Notes under the pieces: model-generated
Seen by the model: only the letters and a program-made list of their open reading frames with translations
What the model was told of the DNA's origin: nothing
The model's database searches: none
Part shown: positions 47,301-58,968 of the stretch, piece after piece
Position numbering within the stretch: the stretch's first letter is position 1
Layout of the letters: every line of letters starts with the position of its first letter
Source: Thinopyrum elongatum
Lineage: Eukaryota > Streptophyta > Magnoliopsida > Poales > Poaceae
Assembly (NCBI GenBank): GCA_011799875.1
Contig: CM022301.1
Location: 218,866,296-218,930,295, forward strand
Direction of reading: 5' to 3'
DNA length: 64,000 nt
Position numbers and translations under genes: made by a program

Positions 47301-50107
47301 TCCAAGTTCGGCCGTAAGAAAAGCTGCTCGTCAAGGTACTGCTCATCTTTGGCTATTGTTATGACTATCATTCCATCCTCTGTTTGCATTGAGGGTAAGA
47401 ATAAATTGACATGTTATGTTGCTCAATAGGTGGTAAAAGAAAGATAGCAGGTCTATCTTATCATGAAACTTCCAATTTTCCAAGACGAACTCGACAATTT
47501 GCTTGGCGAGCATGTGTTGGGTTAAGCCATAATTCATCTCAACTTGCTCTGCAGGTTAGCATCTTGAACATGATTCCTAATGTTTAAAAGAGTTACTCTG
47601 ACTTAAATTAACAATGATCCTAATATATATATATATATATATCTCAGGTTAGATACCTTGATGCTCATATAAAATGGAAGGAATTCATCCCTCCAGACCA
47701 AATTCCTTCAGATGGAAAAAGTTCTGATGCTGACCATTCTGCTTTCAGAAACGCAGTGGTTTGTGATAAAAAAGTAGTAGATGGTAACATAAGATATGCA
47801 CTGAAGTTTTCAAACCAGAAGCATCTTCCTGTGCGTGTAACCAAGAATATCTTGGAAGCAGAAGATAATCAGGATGAGAATGGCAAATTGTGGTTTTCTG
47901 AAATCCATGTCCCACTGTATTTAGTAAGGGATTTTGAGCAGAAAGCTGGGGTTATCTCCTCGCCTAGTCCAGGAATCATAATCTCTAACAGTTTCACAAA
48001 TTTCTACCAAAGACGAGTAAAGGCAACCATCGGAGATATCTTTTTCTATCTCTTTCACAAGGGAGATGTATATCCCTGCTCCTCATGTGAGAAGGATGTG
48101 GCCTTCAGGTGTCCTCTTCTTCACATCTCTGTTGCGCTCATTCAATTATTCTTTTCTTGTCACTGCAAAAAAAAATAAATCTTGTATAGCAACCGATTTT
48201 CTTCACTTCTCATATGTGTTTTGTTGGATGAATCACATGTAGGGATGCCGTAAAGTGTAGTTCTTGTCAAGGTATGTACCAGTTTATTGGCATGTTCTTA
48301 AAGTTGTTTTCCCCCCCTCATGTGCGGTTAAAAAGATACCTAGTCAATATCTAAGCTGTCCAATACCAAGTCACAATATTGATAACCACGAATATTTTGC
48401 AGGCAATTGCCATAAAGAGTGCACATCAGGATCTGTTGGCAGCAAAGGAGGCAATACTGCTCCGAATTTGATGTGCAAGTTATGCTTTCAGAAGCGTAAT
48501 CTCACCCAGACCAAGACAAATGCAAATTCTGCCTTGTCTCAACAAAAGAGTAATGGCCAACTGCCAGTGACTGCTCCCAAAATAATCTTCACGGTTCGTT
48601 CTGCCCATTCTTCTGAACCAGCCATGAATGTCGCGGCTAAGGTTGAAGCTCAGCCAGTTGCAAAGGTGGAAACTCGGCCAACGAAGGTGGAAACTCAGAC
48701 AGTAATGAAGGTGGAAACCCAGCCAATACCAAAGGCAGAATCTGGACCTGTTACAAATGTGGCAACTCAAAATATTGCAGGGGTGCAGGTTCAGCCTAAG
48801 GCTAAAACTAAAAAACCGAAGACAGAAAAGCCAAAAAAACCTAAAAAAGTTCAGGTTATCACATACTTTGGTCTTGTTTGGAGGAAACATAAGAACGACA
48901 CTGGTGGAGAAGATTTCAGGGCCAATGATGTAATCCTAAAAAGCAAGGATGGTATAGGTTCTTCAATAAAACCAGCTTGCTGTCTCTGTAACAAACCTTA
49001 CAGTGCAGATTTCATGTATGTCCGCTGTGAGAGGTGCCAAAGTAAGTATGTTTCTCATTATTGTTGCTTAAAGATACATGTTTTGCGTTATCTTTTATTT
49101 TCTTTTAACATCTTGGTATCCTCCTGCATACAGAGTGGTTTCATGGTGATGCCTTGCAGCTTGAGGAAGAAAGAATAACTGAAGTGGTTCAATACCGATG
49201 CTGTAGATGCCGAAGGAGAGCCATACCACAATGTCCTCATTCAGATGGTTATAGGGAGCCTGAACCAGAAGTCAGCGAACAAACAGCTACTATGTCATCA
49301 CAATCAACTATGCTCTCTGGTGAGGAGACTTTTGCTATAGCAGTTCAAGATCCACTGCTTGCTTCATATGGAATAGTTGAACCGATTGGGGAGGAGTCAA
49401 TGAATGCTGATTTGTCAATGAACATGGGAAGCCTTATGCCAGGAAGTAATCAGAAGTTGTCCATAAGAAGGGCACAAGTTAAGAATTCTGAATACCTTGA
49501 TCAAGCTGGAACATCAGTGAATGGGTATTATGTTCAGAACCAAACTCCAGGGAATGCAAACATTAATTTCAGTCATATGAATGAATTTTCCATGTCAGAG
49601 GCTGATGGTGTGGACGCTTCGGAGCTATTGGGGTGGGATTTTACCCAAGGAAACGGATATGCTGTTGGTCCTGATCAGGGCACTAATTCCCAGTGGAATG
49701 ACACTAGCTGTGGCAGCATTGTGGCTGAGGAATATGAACCACAGACCTATTTCTCATTCACAGAGTTGCTCGAAGCTGATGATACACAGTTTGATAACAC
49801 ATTCGGGATGTCTACTGGTCTGCAAGATGATGGTAACTTTGCAGGAAGCTTTGATCAGCAAGGGGCTAGTTTTGATGAATTGACTTTCATGGTAGAAGAA
49901 GAGTCTTCAAATGTGCACTTCCCAGCAAATGATCCATCCATTGACGAGTTAGTGTGCCACAAGTGCAAGGATCCTCAACAGCCACCTGATCTCAAATGTT
50001 CTTCCTGTGGCCTGCGTGTACACCATCAGTGCTCACCTTGGCAGGAAAGTGGACAGCCTGGTGACAGTGCCAATTGGAGGTGTGGTACTTGTCGGGAGTG
50101 GCAATGA
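41385..50107 (+). CDS. PTM-like DDT, WHIM and multi-PHD-finger chromatin protein
   Basis: Nine coding exons: 41385-42529, 42643-43314, 44233-45496, 47038-47335, 47430-47554, 47648-48108, 48243-48271, 48403-49041, 49134-50107. All introns are GT-AG and the total is 5607 nt (1868 residues). Domains: Tudor/Agenet-like LVGRYI...EELGHPQL (about 155-210), DDT (about 312-371), WHIM-like YYKLPVTMKLRVL (about 424-452), PHD1 CRICGMDG...CPECV (525-570), Cys-rich RCGWCLACK (about 929), PHD2 (about 1311-1356), Lys/Glu/Thr repeat (about 1411-1460), PHD3 CCLC...CRRRA (about 1523-1580), and C-terminal PHD4 (about 1818-1868). The set and order match Arabidopsis PTM and its relative At5g22760. PTM is reported as a plastid-to-nucleus signalling factor; DDT/WHIM proteins bind ISWI remodellers. 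I see no clear membrane segments near the C-terminus, so an At5g22760-like nuclear role is more likely. ATG 41385 is the first in frame. Confidence 0.92.
43315..44232 (+). other. Intron 2 of the PTM-like gene (918 bp)
   Basis: GTAAGT donor at 43315, AATGCAG acceptor at 44226-44232. The stretch 43420-43820 is more GC-rich, with a 137-codon frame I do not recognise; it may be an inserted fragment. A G-rich run with T breaks lies near 43855-43878. No transposon ends seen. Confidence 0.7.
45497..47037 (+). other. Intron 3 of the PTM-like gene (1541 bp)
   Basis: GTGAGT donor at 45497, TGTGCAG acceptor ending at 47037. Largest intron of the gene. It contains a Tourist-like MITE (45848-46087) and flanking sequence with short frames I do not recognise. 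Confidence 0.8.
45848..46087. mobile_element. Tourist-like MITE (Harbinger type) in intron 3
   Basis: 240 bp with inverted ends GGCTGGTCATAGTGGGA and its complement TCCCACTATGACCAGCC (one inner base indel). It is flanked by TAA at 45845-45847 and 46088-46090, the 3-bp site typical of Harbinger. It lies well inside intron 3, away from the splice sites. Confidence 0.88.
47622..47641. repeat. (AT)n microsatellite in intron 5
   Basis: AT dinucleotides directly before the acceptor ATCTCAG of a 93-bp intron (47555-47647). Length changes here would shift the branch-point spacing. Confidence 0.85.
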
Positions 50108-50760
50108 TGAGCTTTCAACTTTATTACATTGGTTACCTGAGTGCCCGGAGCAAATGCTGCCGATTGTTATGGCAGGTAAGCTTCCATTTGATGACCGCAT
50201 TATTGCTACAAACAAGAATTGGGTTTACTGTGCTGACCAGTATTTCTATTTAGGTGGAATGTATATCCCATGAAGGGTGCTGGGGAATATCAATGGAATT
50301 TTTTCAATCTAGCTGTTGGTATGCGGTGATGGCGATCGTGTGGAACTGAAGTCGGCGTTGGTTACTGGACATACTCTTAATCATCAGAAAGTTAGACTAG
50401 TTATACCGTCTGTGCGAAGTTGACATTGTACATACTAAAGGATGGGTCTCCGGTGGCCGTTTTCCATTCTTTAGGTGGTTTATTTAGGGGGAGAGTTATA
50501 GAACTAGTGCTGTTAGCAGCAGGTCTTATGGGACTAGAAAGCCAGGTTCCTTTCGGTGTGTCCTCTTGCATTCTCTCTGTTCTTCCGTTTACCAGATAGA
50601 AGTGCCTCTTTCACTCTTCGTTAGAGTGGCTGTTGTTATCCTTGATATTTTGTCAGCCATGTTAAAATGCTTACTCATCTCCATGCCTCTTGCGCTTGCT
50701 CGTGCGAACGTGCGGCGGAAGAGCAAAGTGGAGAAGTGGGGCATTTAGTGTGTGCTATTG
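50108..50760 (+). other. 3' UTR region of the PTM-like gene
   Basis: Non-coding DNA after the TGA of the large gene. No canonical AATAAA is obvious, so the poly(A) site cannot be set. Confidence 0.45.
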
Positions 50761-51499
50761 ACTTGGGAAATCGCTATCCGTTGTGACTATGCCTAGTTTT
50801 TTTCCCATCAAGTTTGAATTTTTTTCCATGTTTGCCACGTAGTGTGACTATGCCTAGCCAAAATGACTCTTTCTACGTTTACAAAATGGACGAGTCTAGC
50901 TAGCGGCCGGCTGCTCGCTGGCCTTCGCGAGCGGCCGGCCTAAAATAGAAACTTTTTGTCCCCTAGTCTATAAAAAGTAATAATTTGTTCCCTTCAATAA
51001 TTGATATAGTAAAAACAATTCTAATTTACATATTAGAAAAGATATCATGTAACAGAGTATTTCAAAAGTATCCATGTAAATAAGTGTGAACGTATTTAAT
51101 TTGAGTTTTTAAATTTTTAAAAAGTCATATTTTTTAAACGGCGCGTTAGAATTAAGATATGTTTTCACCGTTGGAATCCTCGCGGCGTGCTCTTCGAAAC
51201 TAGATTCCGCGTGGGTATGTTTTGATGAACTTTTTAGTGTGCAATTTAGTCTTAGTTTGGTGCAACTGTTTAGCCATCGATGTGCAACTAGCTGACTGTC
51301 GATGCGCAACTTTTCTCTCTAACTGTGGACATATAGTTTTCACTGATGGCATCACCCCATATTACTCTCTAATAGTGAAATATGCAATTTCGTGAACTGC
51401 CCCGGTGCCCTGGCCAACTGCCTGGTAGTCGCCACGCGTGTGCAGTCCCTACAGCCACGTCTGAGGGACTATCCTATAAGCGTGTGCCAACCCGGAGTT
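50761..51499. other. Intergenic, early degenerate copies of the TGTGCAAC motif
   Basis: No gene. A GC-rich patch at 50903-50940 holds GAGCGGCCGGCC and near-palindromes. GTGCAACT, TGTGCAACTAG and TGCGCAACTT at 51260-51312 look like diverged starts of the tandem array that follows. Confidence 0.4.
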
Positions 51500-52735
51500 C
51501 GTGTGTGAGCAACTATGCCAGCCAGGGTGTGCGCGCGTGATCAACTACCCCATTGTACATGTGCAACTCCCGCATCAGTACTCCTGCGACTATGCGAACG
51601 AGAGTGTGCAAGTCCACGGCCACGCACGTGCGACTATGCACGAGAGTGTGCAACTCCGCGGCCAGACGTGAGCACCTCCCACAGCAATTCATGTGCGAGT
51701 ATGCGGACGAGATTGTGCAACTCTGTGGCCATGCATGTGCGACTATGCCGACGAGAGTGTGTAACTCCATGGCCGGGCGTGAGCACCTCCCACAGCAATT
51801 CATGTGCGACTATGCAGACGAGATTGTGCAACTCTATGGCCATGCATGTGCGACTATGCCGACAAGAGTGTGCAACTCCGCGACCGGGCATGAGCACCTC
51901 CCACAGCATTTCATGTGCGACTATGCGGACGAGATTGTGCAACTCCACGGTCATGCATGTGCGACTATGCCGACGAGAGTGTGCAACTCCGTGGCTGGGC
52001 GTGAGAACCTCCCACAGCAATTGATGTGCAACTATACGGACGAGATTGTGCAACTTTGTGGCCATGCATGTACAACTATGCCGACGAGAGTGTGCAACTC
52101 CGCGGCCGGGCGTGAGCACCTCCCACAACAATTCATGTGCGATTATGCGGACGAGATTGTGCAACTCTTTGGCCATGCATGTGCGACTATGCCGATGAGA
52201 GTGTGCAACTCCGCGGCCGAGCGTGAGCACCTCCCACGGCAATTCGTGTGCGTGACTATGCGGACGAGATTGTGCAACTCTATGACCATGCATGTGCGAC
52301 TATGCCGACGAGAGTGTGCAACTCCGGGCTGGGCGTGAGCACCTCCCACAACATTTCATGTGCGACTATGCGGACGAGATTGTGCAACTCCACGGTCATG
52401 CGTGTGCGACTATGCCGACGAGAATGTGCAACTCCGTGTCCGGGCGTGAGCACTTCCCGCAGCCGTGCACGTGCGATTATGCAGACAAGGGTGTGCAACC
52501 CTGTGGACACACATGTGAGACTATGCCGGTGAGAGTCTGCAACTCCAAGGCCGTGCGTGAGCATCGCCCGTGCATGTGCGACTATGCCGGTGAGAGTGTG
52601 CAACTCTGTGGTCATGCATGTGCAACTATGCCAACGAGATTGTGCAACTCTGCGGCCGCGTGTGTGTGATTATGCTGATGAGAGTGCAACTCTGTGGTCG
52701 CACGTGTGCGACTATCCAGATGAGAGTGTGCAAAT
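51500..52735. repeat. Minisatellite, 111-bp period (45 + 66 bp subunits)
   Basis: AGCACCTCCCACA-like blocks start at 51671, 51782, 51893, 52004, 52115, 52226, 52338 and 52449, giving a period of 111, once 112. Each unit holds two related subunits built on TGTGCGACTATGC and TGTGCAACTC. Edges (51500-51660 and 52510-52735) are shorter, more diverged subunits. Because 111 is a multiple of three, long frames persist on both strands: + 51553-52338, with a 37-residue repeat containing FMCDYADEIVQL and ACATMPTRVCNS, and - 52293-51634. No splice or promoter evidence, so I treat it as non-coding. Confidence 0.9.
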
Positions 52736-52792
52736 CCTCAGTATATATTAACTTAAATGTTGAAACTAAAATGTATCAAAATGTCCACAAGT

Positions 52793-52975
52793 AAAACTAA
52801 ACTGAACTATCCATTGCTAGTTGCCGCTGCTAGCTTATGTTGGCTTTTGTACAGTAAACTGAACCATGGTCTGCTCTTGCTGCGGTTGCTAGTTGTCGTC
52901 GCTAAACTAAAACTAAACTGAACCATGGCCTGCTACTGCTGCCGTTGCTAGCTTCTATGGTTGCTAGATGCCGCC
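52793..52975. repeat. Short degenerate tandem repeat, about 58-60 bp
   Basis: Three copies built on AAACTGAACCATGG and GCTGCNGTTGCTAG, beginning near 52797, 52855 and 52915. Directly follows the minisatellite. Confidence 0.55.
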
Positions 52976-53940
52976 GCTACGTACTGCCATTGCTAGATTG
53001 TGCAGCCAGCTACTGATGTTGCCGGCGCACAGTTTCTTCAGAACTGAAACCAACAGGCCACAGCAAACCAAAGCCAATCCATTTTCGTGTGCTGCTGGAC
53101 GAGAGGACAACACAAGATTGTTGATTCTCGACGAGGCGGCCTTTGCGCGACGCTCGAGACCAATGACGACGGCGTGCAATCCTGATAGGGCCGGTTTGGT
53201 GCTCGCGTCAACGTTCAGATTGGGCACGCCGTGGCATCGGCGCAGTGCGGGACCGACGAGGAGGAGCAGGTCGTCGAGCAGCTGCTCCTTCAAGGGCCGA
53301 TGGAGCGCGTCCTATGCCTGCGGGTGCTGGAGCAGGCCGGCCAGCCCCGCCAGCTGCCCCGGAATGCGTCGGCATCCGGGACCACCACCATCGGGAGGCC
53401 CTCCATGTCGGAATCTGCATCCTGCGCCGTCGTCAACGTTGATGTAGGTGTCCAACACCTCCCAGTCCCGCCCCCGCGGCGCCGGGAGCCCCCTTTGTAG
53501 CCGCATCCGCCGCCACTCCCGGGTGAGACGCTGTCTCCCGCGGACTGCAGGAAGCGGAGCACGCGGGTGAGGTCCGTGCTCTCCTGCAACTGCGGCGGCA
53601 GTTGCGCAGGGCGCCCTTCTTCTCACCCCTGGCGACAATTTCGGCAACGGAACAACCGCGGCGGGGGAGGCGTCGGGCAAGGCGAGCTTGGAGGCGGCCT
53701 TGTGGGAGACGGGTCCGACGGTGAGCGCCGGGGCAGCGTCCACGGAGGCCGATGTAGTCGTGCGGTTCGATGAGCGGCGACGTCGCAGTGGGTGGGGGCG
53801 GGGAGTGGAGGAGGACAAGAAGATAACGGCTGCGACAGTGGAACCTAACGCACGCGCGCGGCGACCGGGCGTGATCGTGCGGCCAGGAACAGGCCGCTCG
53901 CGACGTCCAAATAGTGCGCGTGCACTTTTAAGATTTTAGG
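52964..53940 (-). other. GC-rich block with minus-strand frames, unrecognised
   Basis: Frames on the minus strand, 53293-52964 (109 codons: LLDDLLLLVG, LERRAKAASS), 53589-53290 (99 codons: TDLTRVLRFLQS, DSDMEGLPMVVV) and 53818-53312 (168 codons), overlap in different phases. Their composition is exon-like and they may be one small gene or a transposon-captured fragment with frameshifts, but I recognise no family and can set no splice sites. The + strand frames here are shadows. Confidence 0.3.
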
Positions 53941-54091
53941 TTACAAAATACCATTACGAAATGCCCTAAACTCAATTTAGGGCCTAAAAAAAATATGATT
54001 GAGAAAACTCAAGAACTCCTCGTGCATGAATAAGAAAGGAAAAGAAGTTATTTTTATAAACCGTTAGGTGAACCATGGGTTTTGTTCAGGG
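53941..54091. other. Start of AT-rich repeat-rich tract
   Basis: No gene. Base composition falls sharply here from the GC-rich block and stays low to 62.5 kb. Nothing else seen. Confidence 0.4.
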
Positions 54092-54102
54092 GAGTAAACT
54101 CA

Positions 54103-54488
54103 AAATGCCAACTGGAGGCTGAGCTTCATGGAGGCCTTAATTTGAAAACTTCAAATTCAAACTTTTCATTTTCTAAAAATTCTGAAAGAAAACCCACGTA
54201 TACATAGAGATATAATGTACATGTGTGTAAATTTTCAGGTCTAAATACGTTAAAATGAGAGCTACACAAAAAGAAAACAAACCTGTGACTTTTTAGCATA
54301 TGAACTGTTCATCCTCAAAGCCCATGTTTTTTCGCGCAGCTCGCAATTCAAGTTTTTTTATCCTGAATCTTTGCACACATACACATTACATCTTGTTTGC
54401 ATGTGCATTTATTTTAGAAGTTTTTGAAACTTTTTTTTTATTTTAAATTAAGGCCTCCATGGAGCTCGGTTTTCAAAATGCCCTACTC
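54103..54488. mobile_element. MULE-type MITE candidate
   Basis: Flanked by an 11-bp direct repeat GAGTAAACTCA at 54092-54102 and 54489-54499, in the size range of Mutator target sites. Inner inverted ends share GAGCTTCATGGAGGCC / GAGCTCCATGGAGGCC and TTAATTT. The outermost 15 bases pair poorly, so ends are approximate. No coding capacity. Confidence 0.6.
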
Positions 54489-54499
54489 GAGTAAACTCA

Positions 54500-54799
54500 C
54501 CATTTCTTTCTAATAAGGGATAACACAGAAAAGTGCCTTATTCAACATGGACGAGAGAAGTTTTAACTTACCCAACTCAACACAACTTCAACTTATTCTT
54601 TATCTCATTGCTCGTTCCCAACCCTTAGCCAATGCTACTGTCAAAGGTCTCCTCCACACCACCACCTCAGTCCTCCATCATCTCTTAGTTCGGTGACAAA
54701 AGGAGTGGGGATCCCTTTGTTTTCTTTTTCTTTTACTTGGCTTTTGTTTTCCCGGTGGCATCAACGAGGTGGTGGCGGCAATGACGTGTTGAAATAAGA
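54500..54799. other. No gene seen
   Basis: AT-rich intergenic DNA between the MULE-type element and the macrosatellite. Only short frames. Confidence 0.4.
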
Positions 54800-54882
54800 T
54801 CTCCGACTGCATAAAACAACGACATCCACGAAAGAAAAACTATTATAGCCAGCAATGGTTATTTCAAATTTGGCTAAAGAGT

Positions 54883-54902
54883 CACACACACACACACACA
54901 CA
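54883..54902. repeat. (CA)10 microsatellite
   Basis: CA dinucleotides at the edge of the first macrosatellite copy and the insert that follows it. Confidence 0.95.
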
Positions 54903-54904
54903 TA

Positions 54905-55325
54905 CATAGGGTAACACTATTCTAAGCGTGAGTGTAGAATAGATTATTCTACACCCCCAGTAACGCTATAAATGAGACAAATTTTATCTGCCATCGGTGG
55001 TAGTTATCATCACTTGAGTTTTGTATGTTGTATGTAGTATCTATCAAATCGGAGAGTATGTACGCGTAGTATGTTGTATATAAGGATATTTAGATAGTAT
55101 ATATACTACTTTTTAGGTAGTATGTATCGTATTTTAAGTATGCTTCTTTTTACGTACAAATATGTACGTATTTCACAAATATAATTAAACGATGGGCCAA
55201 CTAACAAATTTTTTATATAACACACTTTGAATTATCTTATGTATAGTATATTAACATATCTATGATGATAAAGTAGTATATATACTACCACATGATAGTA
55301 TATGAGATATGTGGGGTAACTACCC
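54905..55325. mobile_element. TA-rich insert in the macrosatellite, MITE-like
   Basis: Interrupts the first unit, making that spacing about 400 bp longer than the others. Starts near GGGTAACACTATTC and ends near GGGGTAACTACCCC. It holds several near-palindromic GTAGTATATATACTAC blocks. Inverted ends are short and no clear target duplication is seen. Confidence 0.45.
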
Positions 55326-58300
55326 CTAGGTGGTAGGATGTATAACTTACCTACTTCATTGCACCGACAAAAGGGTGAAAAGGACAAAGTATAGGGCTGA
55401 AGATCAGATCTGTGCAAGCCTTGTGATATCTCTGGCAACATAACATTTTGTGTTACCTGATGGGAGGCTGATGGCTGAGAAGGGACATGGAGTTAGCGTC
55501 ACCCATGTTTAGAGTGGTGGAAGGCGACAAAACCCACATGTTGGCACCCCTTTTGTGATATGGATGACAGTGGGGATTGAAAAGAGATGGTAAGAGAGAG
55601 ATATGTAAAGAAAATAAACAAAACTTGGGGTGGGAGGGATCAAACTATAAAAGATAAGAAGGTTGGACCGGTTGTCTCGTTTGAAGTGTTAGGAAGTGTG
55701 TGGCATAATGAGAATTTGCTCGAAAACTTGTTGTTCTGAATCGCCTCAAAATTTAGTATGCTGCACAAAAATGTACCAACTTTCGTCCGAGCTAACAAAA
55801 CCATATATATGTAACAAAAGAAATTGACATCCACATAAGAAAAAAAAATACTATCAAAACTCAGTATTTAAAGTTTTCCTAAAACAACCACATCCAGAAA
55901 AGAAAAACTAGTATAACTATCAATGGTTATTTCAAATTTGGCTACATAACCAAGGATCTACTATGAACTTACCTACTACATTGCATTGATAAAATGGTGG
56001 CGTAAATAGAGGATAGGGCTAGCACAATCAACACCAGTATCAAAGAAACCTAGAAACTAGATCCGTGCATACCATGTGAGATTTGCGACGACATAAGAAA
56101 ATTAGCATCGTCAGATGTGGGGATGCGGATGGATGCGGCTGAGAAGGGACATGGAGTCGGCGACACCGATGTTTAGAGTGGTGGAAGGCAATGAAATCTA
56201 AAGGTTGGCGCCGCTTTCATGATAGGGATGACAGTGAGGATTGGAAAGATATGGTAAGAGAGAAAGGGAAAAAGCAGAAACAAAACTTGGGGTGGGGTCC
56301 AACTATAAAAGATAAGAAGGGTTGGGCCTGTTGTCTCATTTGAAGTGTTGGGAAGTGTGTGTGGGACAATGAGAATTTGCTCGAAAACTTATTGTTCTAG
56401 ATCGCCTCAAAATTTAGTATGTTGCAGAAAAACATACCAACTTTAGTCTGAGGCTAATAAGATAATATATTTCTAACAAAAGAAACCGCCATCTACATAA
56501 GAAAAACAATATGCTATCAAAACTACAAAACTACGTGTTTTAGGTTTTCCTAAAACAACCACAACCACAAAAGAAGAATTAACATAACATCAAATGTTAT
56601 TTCAAATTTGACTAGAGAACCACAGATTTGGTAAGAACTTACCTACTTCATTGCATCAGCAAAAGGATGACATAGATAGAGGATAGGGTAAGCACAATTG
56701 GCACCCGTATCAAAGAAACCAGATTCGTGCACGTCTTGTGATATTTGTGATGACATACGCAAATTAGCGTCACCAGATGTGGGGAGGTTGATGGATGCGG
56801 CTGAGAAGGGAAATGGAGTCGGCGACACCCATGTTTAGAGTGGTGGAAGGCGACATAATTACAGGTTGGCCCTGATTTTTTTATATTGATGATGGTGGAG
56901 GTTAGAAAGAGATGGTAAGAGAGAAAGATGCAAAAAAGAAATAACACTCACGGTGGGAGGAGACAAACTATAAAAGATAAGAAGGCTGGACCATTTGTCT
57001 AGTTTGAAGTGTTGAGAAGTGTGTGTGGGACAATGAGAATTTACTCGAAAACTTGTAGTTCTCGATCGACTCAAAATTTAGTATGCTGCACAAATCATCG
57101 AAGGCTAACAAAACCATATATTTCTAATAAAGGAAATCATCATCCACATAAGAAAACAAATATACTATCAAAACTACGTATTTTAAGTTTTCCTAAAACA
57201 ATCATATCCACAAACTCGAAAATTTAAGGATTAGTAGTTCTTTTCCGAAATCAATTTCTAAAATGTAAATACTAATACAACTATCAATGAGTATTTCAAA
57301 TTTGGTTAAAGAACCACATATCTGGTAAGAACTTACCTACTTCATTGTGTTGGCAAAAGGGTGACATAGATAGAGGATAGCCCTAGGACAATCAACACAT
57401 GTTTCAAAAAAACCTACAAACCAGATCCGTGCATGCCTTGTGAAATCTATGATGGCATAAAAAATTAGCCTCGCCAGGTGTGGGGAGGCCGATGGATGCG
57501 ACTGAGAAGGGACATGGAGTCGGCACCGCCCATGTCTAGAGTGGTGGAAGGCAACAAAATCTACAGGTTGACACCACTTTCATGATTGGGATGAAGGTGG
57601 GGATTGGAAAGATATGGTAAGATAGAAAGATGCAAAAAATAAACAAAACTTAGGGTGTGAGGGGTCCAACTATAAAAGATAAGAAGGTTGTAATGGTTGT
57701 CTTGTTTGAAGTATTGAGAAGTGTGTGTGGGACAATAAGAATTTGGTCAAAGACTTACTATTATGGATCACCTCAAAATTTGATATGTTGAAGAAAAACA
57801 CACCAACTTTAGTGTGAGGCTCATAAAACCATATATTTATAACAAAAGAAATCACCATCCACATTAGAAAAACAATATACTATCAAAACTATGTATTTTA
57901 AGTTTTCCTGAAATTACCACATCCACAAAAGTAAAACTAATATATCAATCAATGGTTATTTTAAATTTAGCTAAAGAACCACATATCTGGTAAGAACTTA
58001 CCTACTTCATTGAATCGACAGAAGGATGACATAGATAAATGATAGGGCTAGCACAATCGGGACCATATCAAAGAAATATAGAAACCAGATCCGTGCACGC
58101 CTTGTGAGATCTATGATGACATAAGCAAATTAGCGTCGCCAGATGTGGGGAGGCTGATGGACGCGGATGAGAAGGGAAATGGAGTCGGCGGCGTACATGT
58201 TTTGAGTGGTGATTTATAGGTTGGCACCGCTTTTGTGAAAGGGATCACGATAGTGATTGGAAAGAGATGGTAAGAGAGAAAGATGCAATAAAAGAAACAA

Positions 58301-58950
58301 AACTTGGGGTGGGAGGGATCCAACTATAAAATATAAGACAGATGGACCGGTTGCCTCATTTGAAGTGTTGGGAAGTGTGTGTAGAATAATGAGAATTTTC
58401 TCAAAAACTTACTGTTTTGGATCACCTCAAAATTTTGTTAACTGCACAAAAATGTGCCAATTTTTGTCCGAGGCTAACAAAATTATATCTTTCTTACAAA
58501 AGAAATCTCCATCAAAACTAAGTATTTTAAGTTTTCCTAAAACGGCCACATCCACAAAAGAAAAATTGATATAACTATCAATGGTTATTTCAAAGTTGGC
58601 TAAAGAACCACGGATCTGATAAGAACATACCTACTTAATTGCATTGGCAAAAGGGTGACATAGATAGATGATAGGCTAGCACAATCGGCACCCATATCAA
58701 AGAAACCTGGAAACCAGATTCGTGCACGCCTTGTGAGATCTTGACGACATAAGCAAATTAGCGTCACCATATGTGGGGAGCCCGATGGATGCGGCTGAGA
58801 AGGGACATGGATTCGGCGGTGCCCATGTTTAGAGTGGTGGAAGGCGGCGAAATCTACAAGTTGGCAACGCTTTCATGATAGGGGTGGTGGTGGGGATTGA
58901 AAAGAGATGGTAAAAGAGAAACATACAAAAAGAGAAAGAAAACTATGGTC

Positions 58951-58968
58951 GGGGGGGGGGGGGGGGGG
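58951..58968. repeat. G18 homopolymer
   Basis: Eighteen G in a row where other macrosatellite units have GGGGTGGGAGGGGTCC. It could be real slippage or a sequence-quality artefact. Confidence 0.8.

Noticed and set aside
49581..50273. + strand ORFs of 88-100 codons near the 3' end of the large gene
   Set aside because: Out of phase with exon 9, whose frame carries the PHD4 cysteines and the natural stop at 50107.
51500..52735. CRISPR-like regular array
   Set aside because: Units are head-to-tail and related along their whole 111-bp length, with no unique spacers, in a plant nuclear context without cas genes.
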